Shown: positions 46,823-54,223 of the stretch, piece by piece
Layout: each line of letters opens with the position of its first letter
How positions within the stretch are numbered: the stretch's first letter is position 1
Origin: Aeromicrobium piscarium
GTDB taxonomy: Bacteria; Actinomycetota; Actinomycetes; Propionibacteriales; Nocardioidaceae
Assembly: GCF_007421815.1 (NCBI RefSeq)
Contig: NZ_VLNT01000001.1
Location: 474,464-538,463, forward strand
DNA: 64,000 bases
Direction of reading: 5' to 3'
Translations under genes and position numbers: made by a program
Notes under the pieces: model-generated
What the model was told of the DNA's origin: nothing
The model's input: only the letters and a program-made list of their open reading frames with translations
Database searches by the model: none

Positions 46823-48420
46823 GCCAGTCCGCTCCACGACTCGCCATGCGCGGGATCGTCAAGGAGTTCGGGCCGGTACGCGCTCTCGATCACGCGGAGC
46901 TGGAGGTCGCTCCCCGAGAGATCCACGGCCTCCTCGGCGGTAACGGCGCGGGCAAGACGACCTTGATGAACGTGCTGTACGGCCTCTATCGCGCGGATGC
47001 CGGCAGCATCGCGATCGACGGGACGGAGGTGTCCATCGCCTCGCCGAAGGATGCGATCGACGCCGGCGTCGGCATGGTGCACCAGAGCTTCCTGCAGATC
47101 GACAGCTACACCGTCACCGAGAACATCGTCCTGGGCACCAAGCTGCCCGGGCCGGCGTGGCGGCTGGACCTGTCCGATCCGCGGGAGCAGGTGGCCGAGT
47201 TGAGCAGCCGCTTCGGCCTGCACGTCGATCCCGACGCGATCGTGGAGGATCTGCCGGTCGGCGTGCGCCAGCGTGTCGAGATCCTCAAGGCGCTCTACCG
47301 CGGCGTCGGCACCCTCATCCTCGACGAGCCGACCACCAACCTCACACCCGGTGAGGTCGACGAGCTGTTCGGCTCGATGCGGACCATGGTCGACGAGGGA
47401 CTCAGCGTCATCCTCATCACCCACAAGATCCGCGAGACGATGGCGGCGTGCGACCGGATGACGGTCATGCGCGATGGTCAGCGGATCGCCACCGTGCGAC
47501 GTGAGGAGACCGATGCCGAGGCCCTCGCGGGCATCATGGTCGGCCGCGATCTCGACGACGGCGTCCCGGAGGCGGCGGTCATCGCGACCGGCGTGGTCGA
47601 GGATGTCGAGGACGTCGCCGAGGTGGTCGAGTCGGCGGAGCCGCTCCGTCCCGATCCGGTCGACAGCGGGGCGGTCCGGGTCGAGGGACTGCGGGTCCGC
47701 AACGATCACGGCGTCGAGGCGGTGCGCGGTCTGTCGCTGTCGATGGGCCGCGGCGAGATCCTCGGTGTCGCCGGTGTCGCCGGCAACGGTCAGGTGGAGT
47801 TCGCCGAGGCCATCGCCGGGGTCCGCCAGCCGGAGACGGGACACGTGTGGATCCGGGGCACCGATCTCGTCGGTCGCCCGACACGCGAGTGGTTGGCCGC
47901 CAAGGTGGCCTATGTTCCCGAGGACCGCGACGGTGACGGCGTGCTGCCGACGATGACGGTCGCCGAGAACCTGGTCCTGGGCTCACAGCGGTCCTCCGAT
48001 ATCCGGCGGGCCGGCCTGATCGACTGGAAGGAAGCCCGGCAGAAGGCCGCCGAGGCCATCGCGACCTACTCGATCCGGGCCAACGGTCCGAATGCGCTGG
48101 CCGGTGATCTGTCCGGTGGCAATATCCAGCGCGTCATCTTGGCGCGGGCGTTCGCCCACGAGCCGAGCTTGCTGATCCTGCACAACCCCACCCGGGGGCT
48201 GGATCTGCGGTCGACGCAGTTCGTCTACGAGCAGGTCCACGCGGCGACCGCCGCCGGCTGTTCGGTGTTGTTGCTGTCGGAGGATCTCGACGAGTTGGTC
48301 GCGCTGTCGGACCGCCTCGTGACGATCTACAACGGTGAATTCGTCGGCGAGTGGGCGCGGGGCGCCGTCGACCAGGTGGCTGTGGGTCAGAGCATGGCCG
48401 GAGTGGGAGTGGAACGATGA
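46819..48420 (+). CDS. ABC transporter ATP-binding protein (RbsA/YufO-like, two domains)
   Basis: A 533-residue protein with two ATPase domains. Domain 1 has Walker A LLGGNGAGKTTLMNVLYG, VHQSFLQI and Walker B LILDEPTTNLTP. Domain 2 has the degenerate Walker A VAGVAGNGQVEFAEAI, signature LSGGNIQRVILARAF and LHNPTRGLDLR. This is the pattern of carbohydrate/nucleoside uptake ATPases. A variable linker (about 245-285) joins the two. The stop overlaps a mini-ORF. Confidence 0.93.
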   Translation: MSQSAPRLAMRGIVKEFGPVRALDHAELEVAPREIHGLLGGNGAGKTTLMNVLYGLYRADAGSIAIDGTEVSIASPKDAIDAGVGMVHQSFLQIDSYTVTENIVLGTKLPGPAWRLDLSDPREQVAELSSRFGLHVDPDAIVEDLPVGVRQRVEILKALYRGVGTLILDEPTTNLTPGEVDELFGSMRTMVDEGLSVILITHKIRETMAACDRMTVMRDGQRIATVRREETDAEALAGIMVGRDLDDGVPEAAVIATGVVEDVEDVAEVVESAEPLRPDPVDSGAVRVEGLRVRNDHGVEAVRGLSLSMGRGEILGVAGVAGNGQVEFAEAIAGVRQPETGHVWIRGTDLVGRPTREWLAAKVAYVPEDRDGDGVLPTMTVAENLVLGSQRSSDIRRAGLIDWKEARQKAAEAIATYSIRANGPNALAGDLSGGNIQRVILARAFAHEPSLLILHNPTRGLDLRSTQFVYEQVHAATAAGCSVLLLSEDLDELVALSDRLVTIYNGEFVGEWARGAVDQVAVGQSMAGVGVER

Positions 48421-48503
48421 GTGAGCGAAGCGAGCGAACCATGAACACCTCCTCATGCCGGCATCGGCCTATCGTGTCTGTTTTCCAGGCGGTGGCGGCA
48501 TGA
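48417..48503 (+). CDS. Mini-cistron (28 codons) inside the BMP importer operon
   Basis: The ORF starts at the ATG overlapping the ATPase stop and ends at a TGA overlapping the permease ATG. It opens MSERSERTMNTSS, encoded by the GAGCGAAGCGAGCGAACC repeat. Its first seven bases ATGAGTG repeat the permease start. It most resembles the unit at 24545 (M-T-E-R-S-E-G-T-M). It interrupts an otherwise compact transporter operon without breaking translational coupling. Confidence 0.45.
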   Translation: MSERSERTMNTSSCRHRPIVSVFQAVAA

Positions 48504-49588
48504 GTGTCCAGACGACCGAACCGACTCCTTCGCCGGCTCCCGTGCCGGCGGAGAAGAAGGCGAACGGTCTGCTGTGGATGGCCGGCAGCTACGTCTTCTC
48601 GGTCCTGGCCGCGTTCGTGGTGGGGGCGATCATCATCGTCGCCCTCGGCTACGACCCGGTGCGAGCGATCGAGTCCATCCTCACCACGTCCTTCTCGACC
48701 TCCTTCGGCATGGTGGAGACGCTGCACAAGTGGGTGCCGATCGTCCTGTGCGCCTATGCCTTCGCGATCCCGCTGGCGACGGGCAAGTTCAACATCGGTG
48801 CCGAGGGCCAGCTTCTCGTCGGTGCGACCGGCGGCGTCGCGATGGGCATCCTGTTGTCGGATCTGCCGCTGCTCCTGCTCTTGCCGATGGTCCTGATCGC
48901 CGGTGTCCTTGCCGGAGCGGTCTGGGCCGGCATCGCGGCGGTGCTGATGGTGAAGTTCGGGGTCAACGAGATCCTCAGCACCGTGCTGTTGAACTTCGTC
49001 TCGTTCCAGCTGATCGACTATGTCGCCTCCCACGTGTGGCCGGACGCCGGCGCGGGTCACCCCGCGACCGTGCCGGTCGGTGACGGCGCTCGCCTGCCGG
49101 GTATCGGGGGACCGCCCCCGATCCACCTAGGTGTGGTCCTGACGCTCGTGGTGTGCGTGGCGGTCTGGCTGTGGGTGCGTCGCACGCCGTCCGGCTTCGA
49201 GATGCGGGCGGTGGGAGCCAATCCCCGCGCCTCGCTCGTGCACGGGCTGCGGACGTCGCGGCTCGCCGGCCTCGGCATCGTCGTCGGCGGCGGCATCGGC
49301 GGTCTCGCCGGTGCCATCGAGGTGGCCGGTGTCCACGGCAAGATGCTCGAGGGGATGCAGTCGAACTTCCTCATCCTGGGCATCATCGTCGGGCTGATGG
49401 CCCGCGGTTCGATGGCGGCGATCCCGGTCGTCGCATTCGGTATCGCGGTGCTGGAGGTCGGCGCGAGCTCCATGCAGCGCACCGCCCAGGTGCCGGTCGA
49501 GCTGGTGCTGATCGTGCAGGCCCTGATCCTGCTGTTCCTGTTGCTGTCCGATGTGGTGCGTCGGCGTTTCGAGAGGCGAGTGCGATGA
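48500..49588 (+). CDS. ABC transporter permease 1 (BMP importer)
   Basis: A 362-residue membrane protein with eight to ten helices; FNIGAEGQLLVGATGGVAMG and VGANPRASLVHGL are hallmarks of the YufP/NupP-type permeases that pair with BMP lipoproteins. The N-terminal 25 residues are Pro/Thr-rich and cytoplasmic. The ATG at 48500 overlaps the mini-ORF stop, and its stop overlaps permease 2 (ATGA). Confidence 0.92.
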   Translation: MSVQTTEPTPSPAPVPAEKKANGLLWMAGSYVFSVLAAFVVGAIIIVALGYDPVRAIESILTTSFSTSFGMVETLHKWVPIVLCAYAFAIPLATGKFNIGAEGQLLVGATGGVAMGILLSDLPLLLLLPMVLIAGVLAGAVWAGIAAVLMVKFGVNEILSTVLLNFVSFQLIDYVASHVWPDAGAGHPATVPVGDGARLPGIGGPPPIHLGVVLTLVVCVAVWLWVRRTPSGFEMRAVGANPRASLVHGLRTSRLAGLGIVVGGGIGGLAGAIEVAGVHGKMLEGMQSNFLILGIIVGLMARGSMAAIPVVAFGIAVLEVGASSMQRTAQVPVELVLIVQALILLFLLLSDVVRRRFERRVR

Positions 49589-50517
49589 ACGAGATCGCGG
49601 AGTTCGTGGCGCTGGTGCTTCCGGCGATGGTGCCGTTCGTGTTGGCGGCGCAGGGGACCGTGTTGAGCGGCCGGGCCGGTGTCTTCAATGTCAGCCAGGA
49701 GGGCCTCATGGTCCTCGGCGCGGCCGTGGGCTTCCTGGTGAGCTACTCGGTAGGCAGCAACGCGGTGGGAGTGTTCGTCGCGGCGGCCGTGGCGGGCCTG
49801 TTCGGCCTGATCCTCGGCGTCATGACGACGAACTGGCGACTCGACCAGTTCATCGTCGGCCTCGCGTTGTACTTCGCGGCGCTGGGGTTGGCGAGCCTGC
49901 TGTACCGGGTGGCCGTCGGCACCACGCTGGAGCCGCCGCTGATCCCGACGCTGGAGTCCTATCCCATCCCGCTGCTGTCGAAGATCCCGTACCTGGGGGA
50001 GATGTTCTTCGACCACGACCTGCTGGTGTACACGGCCTTCGTGCTGTCCGGGCTGCTGTTCTGGTTCATGTACCGGACGAATGCGGGCTTGCGGTTCCGC
50101 GCCTGCGGCGAGAATCCGCGGTCGGCCGACAGCCTGGGCGTGAACGTCGCCCGCACGCGGATCGTCGCCTCGGTGCTGGGCGCGGCGCTCGTCGGCGTGG
50201 CGGGGGCCTACCTGCCGATGGTCTACACCGGCACGTTCACCGAGGGTATGGTGGCCGGTCGCGGCTGGCTCGTCATCGCGCTCGCCTTCCTCGGCGGTTG
50301 GCGTCCTCAGTACATCCTCGCCGGTGCGGCCTTCTTCGCCGGCATGGAAGTGCTGGCATTGCGGGCCCAGGTGGCCGGGGTCGGCATTCCCCACCAGTTC
50401 GTGCTGATGCTGCCGTATGTCGCGACCCTCGTGGTCATGATGTTCGCCTTCCGGTGGGCGCGCCAGCCGCGTTTCCTCGGTCAGAACTACGACCGGGAGA
50501 GCCGCCTGGCCGGATGA
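49585..50517 (+). CDS. ABC transporter permease 2 (BMP importer)
   Basis: A 310-residue membrane protein of the YufQ/NupQ type: TVLSGRAGVFNVSQEGLMVLGAAVGF, ACGENPRSADSLGVNVARTR (the coupling loop) and GRGWLVIALAFLGGWRP. It forms the heterodimeric channel with permease 1. It completes the lipoprotein-ATPase-permease-permease set; guaB3 follows 92 bp later with its own promoter. Confidence 0.92.
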   Translation: MNEIAEFVALVLPAMVPFVLAAQGTVLSGRAGVFNVSQEGLMVLGAAVGFLVSYSVGSNAVGVFVAAAVAGLFGLILGVMTTNWRLDQFIVGLALYFAALGLASLLYRVAVGTTLEPPLIPTLESYPIPLLSKIPYLGEMFFDHDLLVYTAFVLSGLLFWFMYRTNAGLRFRACGENPRSADSLGVNVARTRIVASVLGAALVGVAGAYLPMVYTGTFTEGMVAGRGWLVIALAFLGGWRPQYILAGAAFFAGMEVLALRAQVAGVGIPHQFVLMLPYVATLVVMMFAFRWARQPRFLGQNYDRESRLAG

Positions 50518-50596
50518 TCCGCTGACGGTGCCCGTGCGCCCGGTGGCCCGATGGCCGCCGGGCGCACGAGGTTGTCAGATGAACTACGTGGACCAC

Positions 50597-50602
50597 TAGG
50601 CT
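50597..50602 (+). promoter_or_regulatory. -10 box TAGGCT of guaB3, leaderless start
   Basis: TAGGCT ends 7 nt before the ATG at 50610, and no Shine-Dalgarno is present, so guaB3 is expressed apart from the importer. Confidence 0.6.
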
Positions 50603-50609
50603 GAACCAC

Positions 50610-51713
50610 ATGAGCATCGATATCGGGATGGCCAAGCGCGGGCGGCAGGGATATCACTTCGACGACATCGCGATAGTCCCGTCGCGGCGCACGCGTGATC
50701 CCGAGGAGGTATCGACGCATTGGCAGATCGATGCCTATCGCTTCGACCTGCCGGTGATGGCCGCTCCGATGGACTCGGTCATGAGCCCGGACACGGCGAT
50801 CGCCCTCGGCCGCATGGGCGGTCTCGGCGTCCTCGACCTGGAGGGTCTGTGGACGCGCTATGAGAATCCCGAGCGGCTGCTGGAGGAGATCGCGACGATC
50901 GACCCGGCCAGCGCCACTCAGCGGCTGCAGGAGATCTACCGTGAGCCGATCAAGGCCGAGCTGATCGCTGCGCGGCTGCAGCAGGTCCGCGATGCGGGCG
51001 TGACGGTCGCGGGGGCGTTGTCGCCTCAGCGCACCAAGCAGTTCGCCGAGACCGTCGTCAGCGCGGGTGTGGACCTCTTCGTCATCCGCGGCACGACCGT
51101 GTCGGCGGAGCACGTCTCGGGCCAGACCGAGCCGTTGAATCTGAAGAACTTCATCTACGAGCTGGACGTGCCGGTGATCGTCGGCGGGTGCGCTACCTAC
51201 CAGGCGGGCCTGCACCTCATGCGCACCGGCGCGGCAGGTGTGCTCGTCGGTTTCGGCGGGGGAGCGGCGCACACCACTCGCTCGGTGCTGGGCGTGGCGG
51301 TCCCGATGGCGTCGGCGGTCGCCGATGTCGCCGCTGCGCGCCGCGACTACCTGGACGAGTCCGGGGGCCGTTATGTGCACATCATCGCGGACGGCTCGAT
51401 CGGGCGCAGCGGTGATATCGCGAAGGCGGTCGCGTGTGGTGCGGATGCGGTCATGATCGGCTCGCCCTTCGCGCGGGCCGATGAGGCGCCGGGACGTGGT
51501 TTCCACTGGGGTGCTGAGGCGTGGCACCCGGATCTGCCGCGTGGTGAGCGTGTCGATATCGGCACGGTCGGGTCATTGGAGCAGGTGCTGTTCGGTCCGT
51601 CGTCGGTGTCGGACGGCACGATGAACCTCATCGGCGCCTTGCGCAGGGCGATGGCGACGACCGGCTACACGGAGCTGAAGGAGTTCCAGCGGGTCGAGGT
51701 CGTCCTAGGATGA
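50610..51713 (+). CDS. guaB3: GuaB3 family IMP dehydrogenase-related protein
   Basis: A 367-residue IMPDH/GMPR-fold barrel without CBS domains: YHFDDIAIVPSRRTRDPEEV, MAAPMDSVMSP, VGFGGGAAHTTRSVLG, HIIADGSIGRSGDIAKA and the C-terminal tail ELKEFQRVEVV. Where guaB has the catalytic Cys (GSICTTR) it has GGAAHTTR, so ordinary IMPDH chemistry is doubtful; members of this family have been described as GMP reductases. In mycobacteria guaB2, guaB3 and choD are neighbours, the same order as here apart from the inserted importer. Confidence 0.93.
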   Translation: MSIDIGMAKRGRQGYHFDDIAIVPSRRTRDPEEVSTHWQIDAYRFDLPVMAAPMDSVMSPDTAIALGRMGGLGVLDLEGLWTRYENPERLLEEIATIDPASATQRLQEIYREPIKAELIAARLQQVRDAGVTVAGALSPQRTKQFAETVVSAGVDLFVIRGTTVSAEHVSGQTEPLNLKNFIYELDVPVIVGGCATYQAGLHLMRTGAAGVLVGFGGGAAHTTRSVLGVAVPMASAVADVAAARRDYLDESGGRYVHIIADGSIGRSGDIAKAVACGADAVMIGSPFARADEAPGRGFHWGAEAWHPDLPRGERVDIGTVGSLEQVLFGPSSVSDGTMNLIGALRRAMATTGYTELKEFQRVEVVLG

Positions 51714-51763
51714 CGGTCAGCGGCGCGCCATCGCATCGCGGATGCGTTTGAGAGGGGCCGGCC

Positions 51764-51970
51764 GTGGAAGATTTTCTCCGTCATCGGTGGCAGGCGATCG
51801 TCCTGGCGATCGTCGCGGTGGTGTTCATCGTGCAGAACCGTCACGACACCAAGATCACGTTCTTGTGGATGGATCTGAGGTCGCCGATGTGGCTGACGTT
51901 GACCGCTGTGACGCTGTTGGGTGTGGCGATCGGGGTGATCGTCAACCGTCGCACCGGCCGCAAGCCGTGA
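51764..51970 (+). CDS. LapA-domain small membrane protein
   Basis: A 68-residue protein with two hydrophobic helices (WQAIVLAIVAVVFIVQN and MWLTLTAVTLLGVAIGVIV) separated by TKITFLWMDLRSP, the pattern of the LapA/DUF1049 family, followed by a basic tail RRTGRKP. Role unknown in actinobacteria. GTG start; its stop overlaps the GTG of the acetyltransferase gene. Confidence 0.8.
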   Translation: MEDFLRHRWQAIVLAIVAVVFIVQNRHDTKITFLWMDLRSPMWLTLTAVTLLGVAIGVIVNRRTGRKP

Positions 51971-52434
51971 CCGGGGGTCCGGTGCGATGGCACGAGATGC
52001 CCTATGACGATCCTGACGTGGTGGCGCTCATGTCGCTCATGTCGGTCGAGATGAATCTGCTGTATGGCCGTCCGGCGGAGGAGGCGCCTCCGGGGGCACC
52101 CGTCGGGCCGGGTGAGATGGCGCTGACGCTGCTCGGTGACCGTGAGGGGGCGCCGGTGGCGACGGCGAGTCTGCGCCGAGTGGGTGAGGATCTCGAGCTC
52201 AAGCGCATGTATGTCGCCGCCGATGCCCGCGGTGAGGGCATGGGTGCCTCGCTGCTCGAGCGGACGGAGACCGAGGCCAGGCGGCGGGGAGTTCGGCGTC
52301 TGGTTCTGCACACGGGCGAGCAACAGACAGCTGCGGTGGCGCTGTACCGGTCTCGCGGCTACCAGCCGATCGGCTCGCTCCCGGGCTATGAGGATGTCCC
52401 GGGCTCTCTGTTCCTGGCCCGGTCTCTCATCTGA
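51967..52434 (+). CDS. GNAT family N-acetyltransferase
   Basis: A 155-residue GNAT: the acetyl-CoA loop is LKRMYVAADARGEGMGASLLERTE, followed by VLHTGEQQTAAVALYRSRGYQPIG with the conserved Tyr. The N-terminus (DDPDVVALMSLMSVEMNLLYG) is typical of small-molecule or amino-acid acetyltransferases. The GTG at 51967 overlaps the LapA-like stop. Substrate unknown. Confidence 0.87.
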   Translation: MTGGPVRWHEMPYDDPDVVALMSLMSVEMNLLYGRPAEEAPPGAPVGPGEMALTLLGDREGAPVATASLRRVGEDLELKRMYVAADARGEGMGASLLERTETEARRRGVRRLVLHTGEQQTAAVALYRSRGYQPIGSLPGYEDVPGSLFLARSLI

Positions 52435-52470
52435 GCCTTCGTGCCGGGGCACGCGCGATCGCCGTGCGAT

Positions 52471-52554
52471 GGCGGTGAGCTGTCACGCACTCCGGCGGCG
52501 AAAGTGCGTGATGGCTCACCGCCTAGGGGAGAGGTGCGGGATAACTCACCGCCC
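52471..52554. repeat. GGCGGT intergenic repeat, cluster 7
   Basis: One direct copy GGCGGTGAGCTGTCACGCAC (52471) and two inverted copies GTGCGTGATGGCTCACCGCC (52504) and GTGCGGGATAACTCACCGCC (52534). The variable part NNRTCMCGCAC is the same subtype as cluster 2. Confidence 0.75.
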
Positions 52555-52609
52555 GCGAGCCCGCGTCACAGCGCACGTCTCGCTGCCGGTGAAACGAATT
52601 CGTCCAGGA

Positions 52610-52632
52610 ATGTGACATCACCCATGTCACAT
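52610..52632 (+). promoter_or_regulatory. Operator B: ATGTGACAT, 5 nt, ATGTCACAT
   Basis: A perfect palindrome over the -35 region of the aldehyde dehydrogenase promoter. Same layout as the two operators before the diiron oxygenase genes. Confidence 0.8.
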
Positions 52633-52647
52633 TCGAGATACTCGCGG

Positions 52648-52653
52648 TATCCT
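52648..52653 (+). promoter_or_regulatory. -10 box TATCCT, leaderless start
   Basis: TATCCT ends 7 nt before the ATG at 52661; a -35 like TGTCAC (52625-52630) at 17-nt spacing lies inside the operator, so binding there should repress. Confidence 0.6.
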
Positions 52654-52660
52654 GATCGAC

Positions 52661-54223
52661 ATGCTCGATGTCAGCCAGGTCGCATCCCCGGTGTCGGACG
52701 ACCGAGTCCGGCAGCTCACCGCGCTCATCCGCACCTCCATCGACGAGACGCGACGCACCGTCTCGCCCCTGACCGGTGACGAGATCGCGACCGTCCCCGT
52801 CTCCAGTGTCGATGACGTCGCCGCCGCCTTCGAGGCCGCGCGGCGCGCGCAGCGGACGTGGGCACGTACCTCGCCGCAGGCCCGCCAGCAGATGCTGCTG
52901 CGCCTGCACGATCTCGTCCTGGACCGTCAGGAGGAGCTGCTCGACCTGATCCAGCTCGAGTCCGGCAAGTCGCGCGCCCACGCCTTCGACGAGATCGCAC
53001 ACCTCGCGCTCACCGCGCGCTACTACGGCCGCCGACTGGCCAAGATCGTCGGGCCGCACCGGCGCTCGGGCGTCTACCCGGGCCTCACCACCGTGCGTCA
53101 GGTGCAGCAGCCCAAGGGCGTCATCGGCGTCATCAGCCCGTGGAACTATCCGCTGACCATGGCCATCTCCGATGGCCTCGCGGCCGTCGCGGCCGGTAAC
53201 GCCGTCGTGCACAAGCCCGACAGCCAGAGTCCGCTCACGGCTCTCGCGGGGATCGAACTGCTGCGCGAGGCGGGATTCCCGCCCGAGCTCTGGCAGGTGG
53301 TGAGCGGTCAGGGTTCGGTCGTGGGACACGCGATCATCGAGCGAGCCGACTACATCTGCTTCACCGGCTCCACGGCCACGGGCAAGCGTGTGGCCGGCCA
53401 GTGCGCCGAGCGACTCATCGGCTGCTCGCTCGAGCTCGGTGGCAAGAACCCGATGATCGTGCTGCCGGGGGCGAATGTCGAGAAGGCGGCCGCCGGTGCC
53501 GTCACCGCCGCCTTCTCCTCGGCCGGGCAGCTGTGCGTCTCCATCGAGAGGATCTACGTCCACCGCCGCCAGTACGCGGCCTTCCGCGACGCTCTGGTGC
53601 GCCGGGTGCAGTCGATGAGCTTCGGCACCGCGCTGGACTGGGAGGCCGACATGGGCACCCTGGTCTCCCCGGCGCAGCTCGCGACGATCGAGAAGCACGT
53701 CGACGACGCCATCGCGCAGGGCGCCACTGTGCTCGTCGGCGGGCGCGCCCGCCCCGAGCTGGGGCCGTGGTTCTACGAGCCGACCGTGCTCGAAGGCGTC
53801 ACTCCGGCGGCCGAATGCTTCGCCGAGGAGACCTTCGGCCCGCTCGTCTCGCTCTACTCCTATGACACCGTCGACGAGGCCGTCGCCTTCGCGAACTCCG
53901 GTGTCTACGGACTCAACGCGAGTGTCTGGGGGCCGGCGCGGACCGCCAAACAGGTCGCCGCGCGGCTCAAGGCCGGCACTGTCAACGTCAACGAGGGCTT
54001 CGCCGCGACCTTCGGCAGCATCGACGCCCCGATGGGCGGCATGCGCGAGTCGGGCACCGGCCGTCGTCAGGGTGCCGAGGGTCTCCTGCGCTTCACCGAG
54101 AGCCAGGCGATCGGTGCTCAGCGGCTGATGCCCGTCGGAGGCCCGCCGTTCATCGGGTCCGGCGCCTTCAGCAAGCTCATGACCCTGGGTCTGAGGCTCC
54201 TCAAGAAGGCGGGGAAGGCATGA
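52661..54223 (+). CDS. Aldehyde dehydrogenase (succinate-semialdehyde dehydrogenase-like)
   Basis: A 520-residue ALDH: cofactor segment GVISPWNYPLTMA, HKPDSQSPLTAL, FTGSTATGKRVA, the general base in LELGGKNPMIVL and the nucleophile Cys in SSAGQLCVSIERI. ETFGPLVSLYSYD and the C-terminal region are as in GabD2-type enzymes. It oxidises an aldehyde to an acid with NAD(P). A 30-residue hydrophobic/basic tail ends the protein. It overlaps the ChoD-like gene by ATGA. Confidence 0.92.
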   Translation: MLDVSQVASPVSDDRVRQLTALIRTSIDETRRTVSPLTGDEIATVPVSSVDDVAAAFEAARRAQRTWARTSPQARQQMLLRLHDLVLDRQEELLDLIQLESGKSRAHAFDEIAHLALTARYYGRRLAKIVGPHRRSGVYPGLTTVRQVQQPKGVIGVISPWNYPLTMAISDGLAAVAAGNAVVHKPDSQSPLTALAGIELLREAGFPPELWQVVSGQGSVVGHAIIERADYICFTGSTATGKRVAGQCAERLIGCSLELGGKNPMIVLPGANVEKAAAGAVTAAFSSAGQLCVSIERIYVHRRQYAAFRDALVRRVQSMSFGTALDWEADMGTLVSPAQLATIEKHVDDAIAQGATVLVGGRARPELGPWFYEPTVLEGVTPAAECFAEETFGPLVSLYSYDTVDEAVAFANSGVYGLNASVWGPARTAKQVAARLKAGTVNVNEGFAATFGSIDAPMGGMRESGTGRRQGAEGLLRFTESQAIGAQRLMPVGGPPFIGSGAFSKLMTLGLRLLKKAGKA

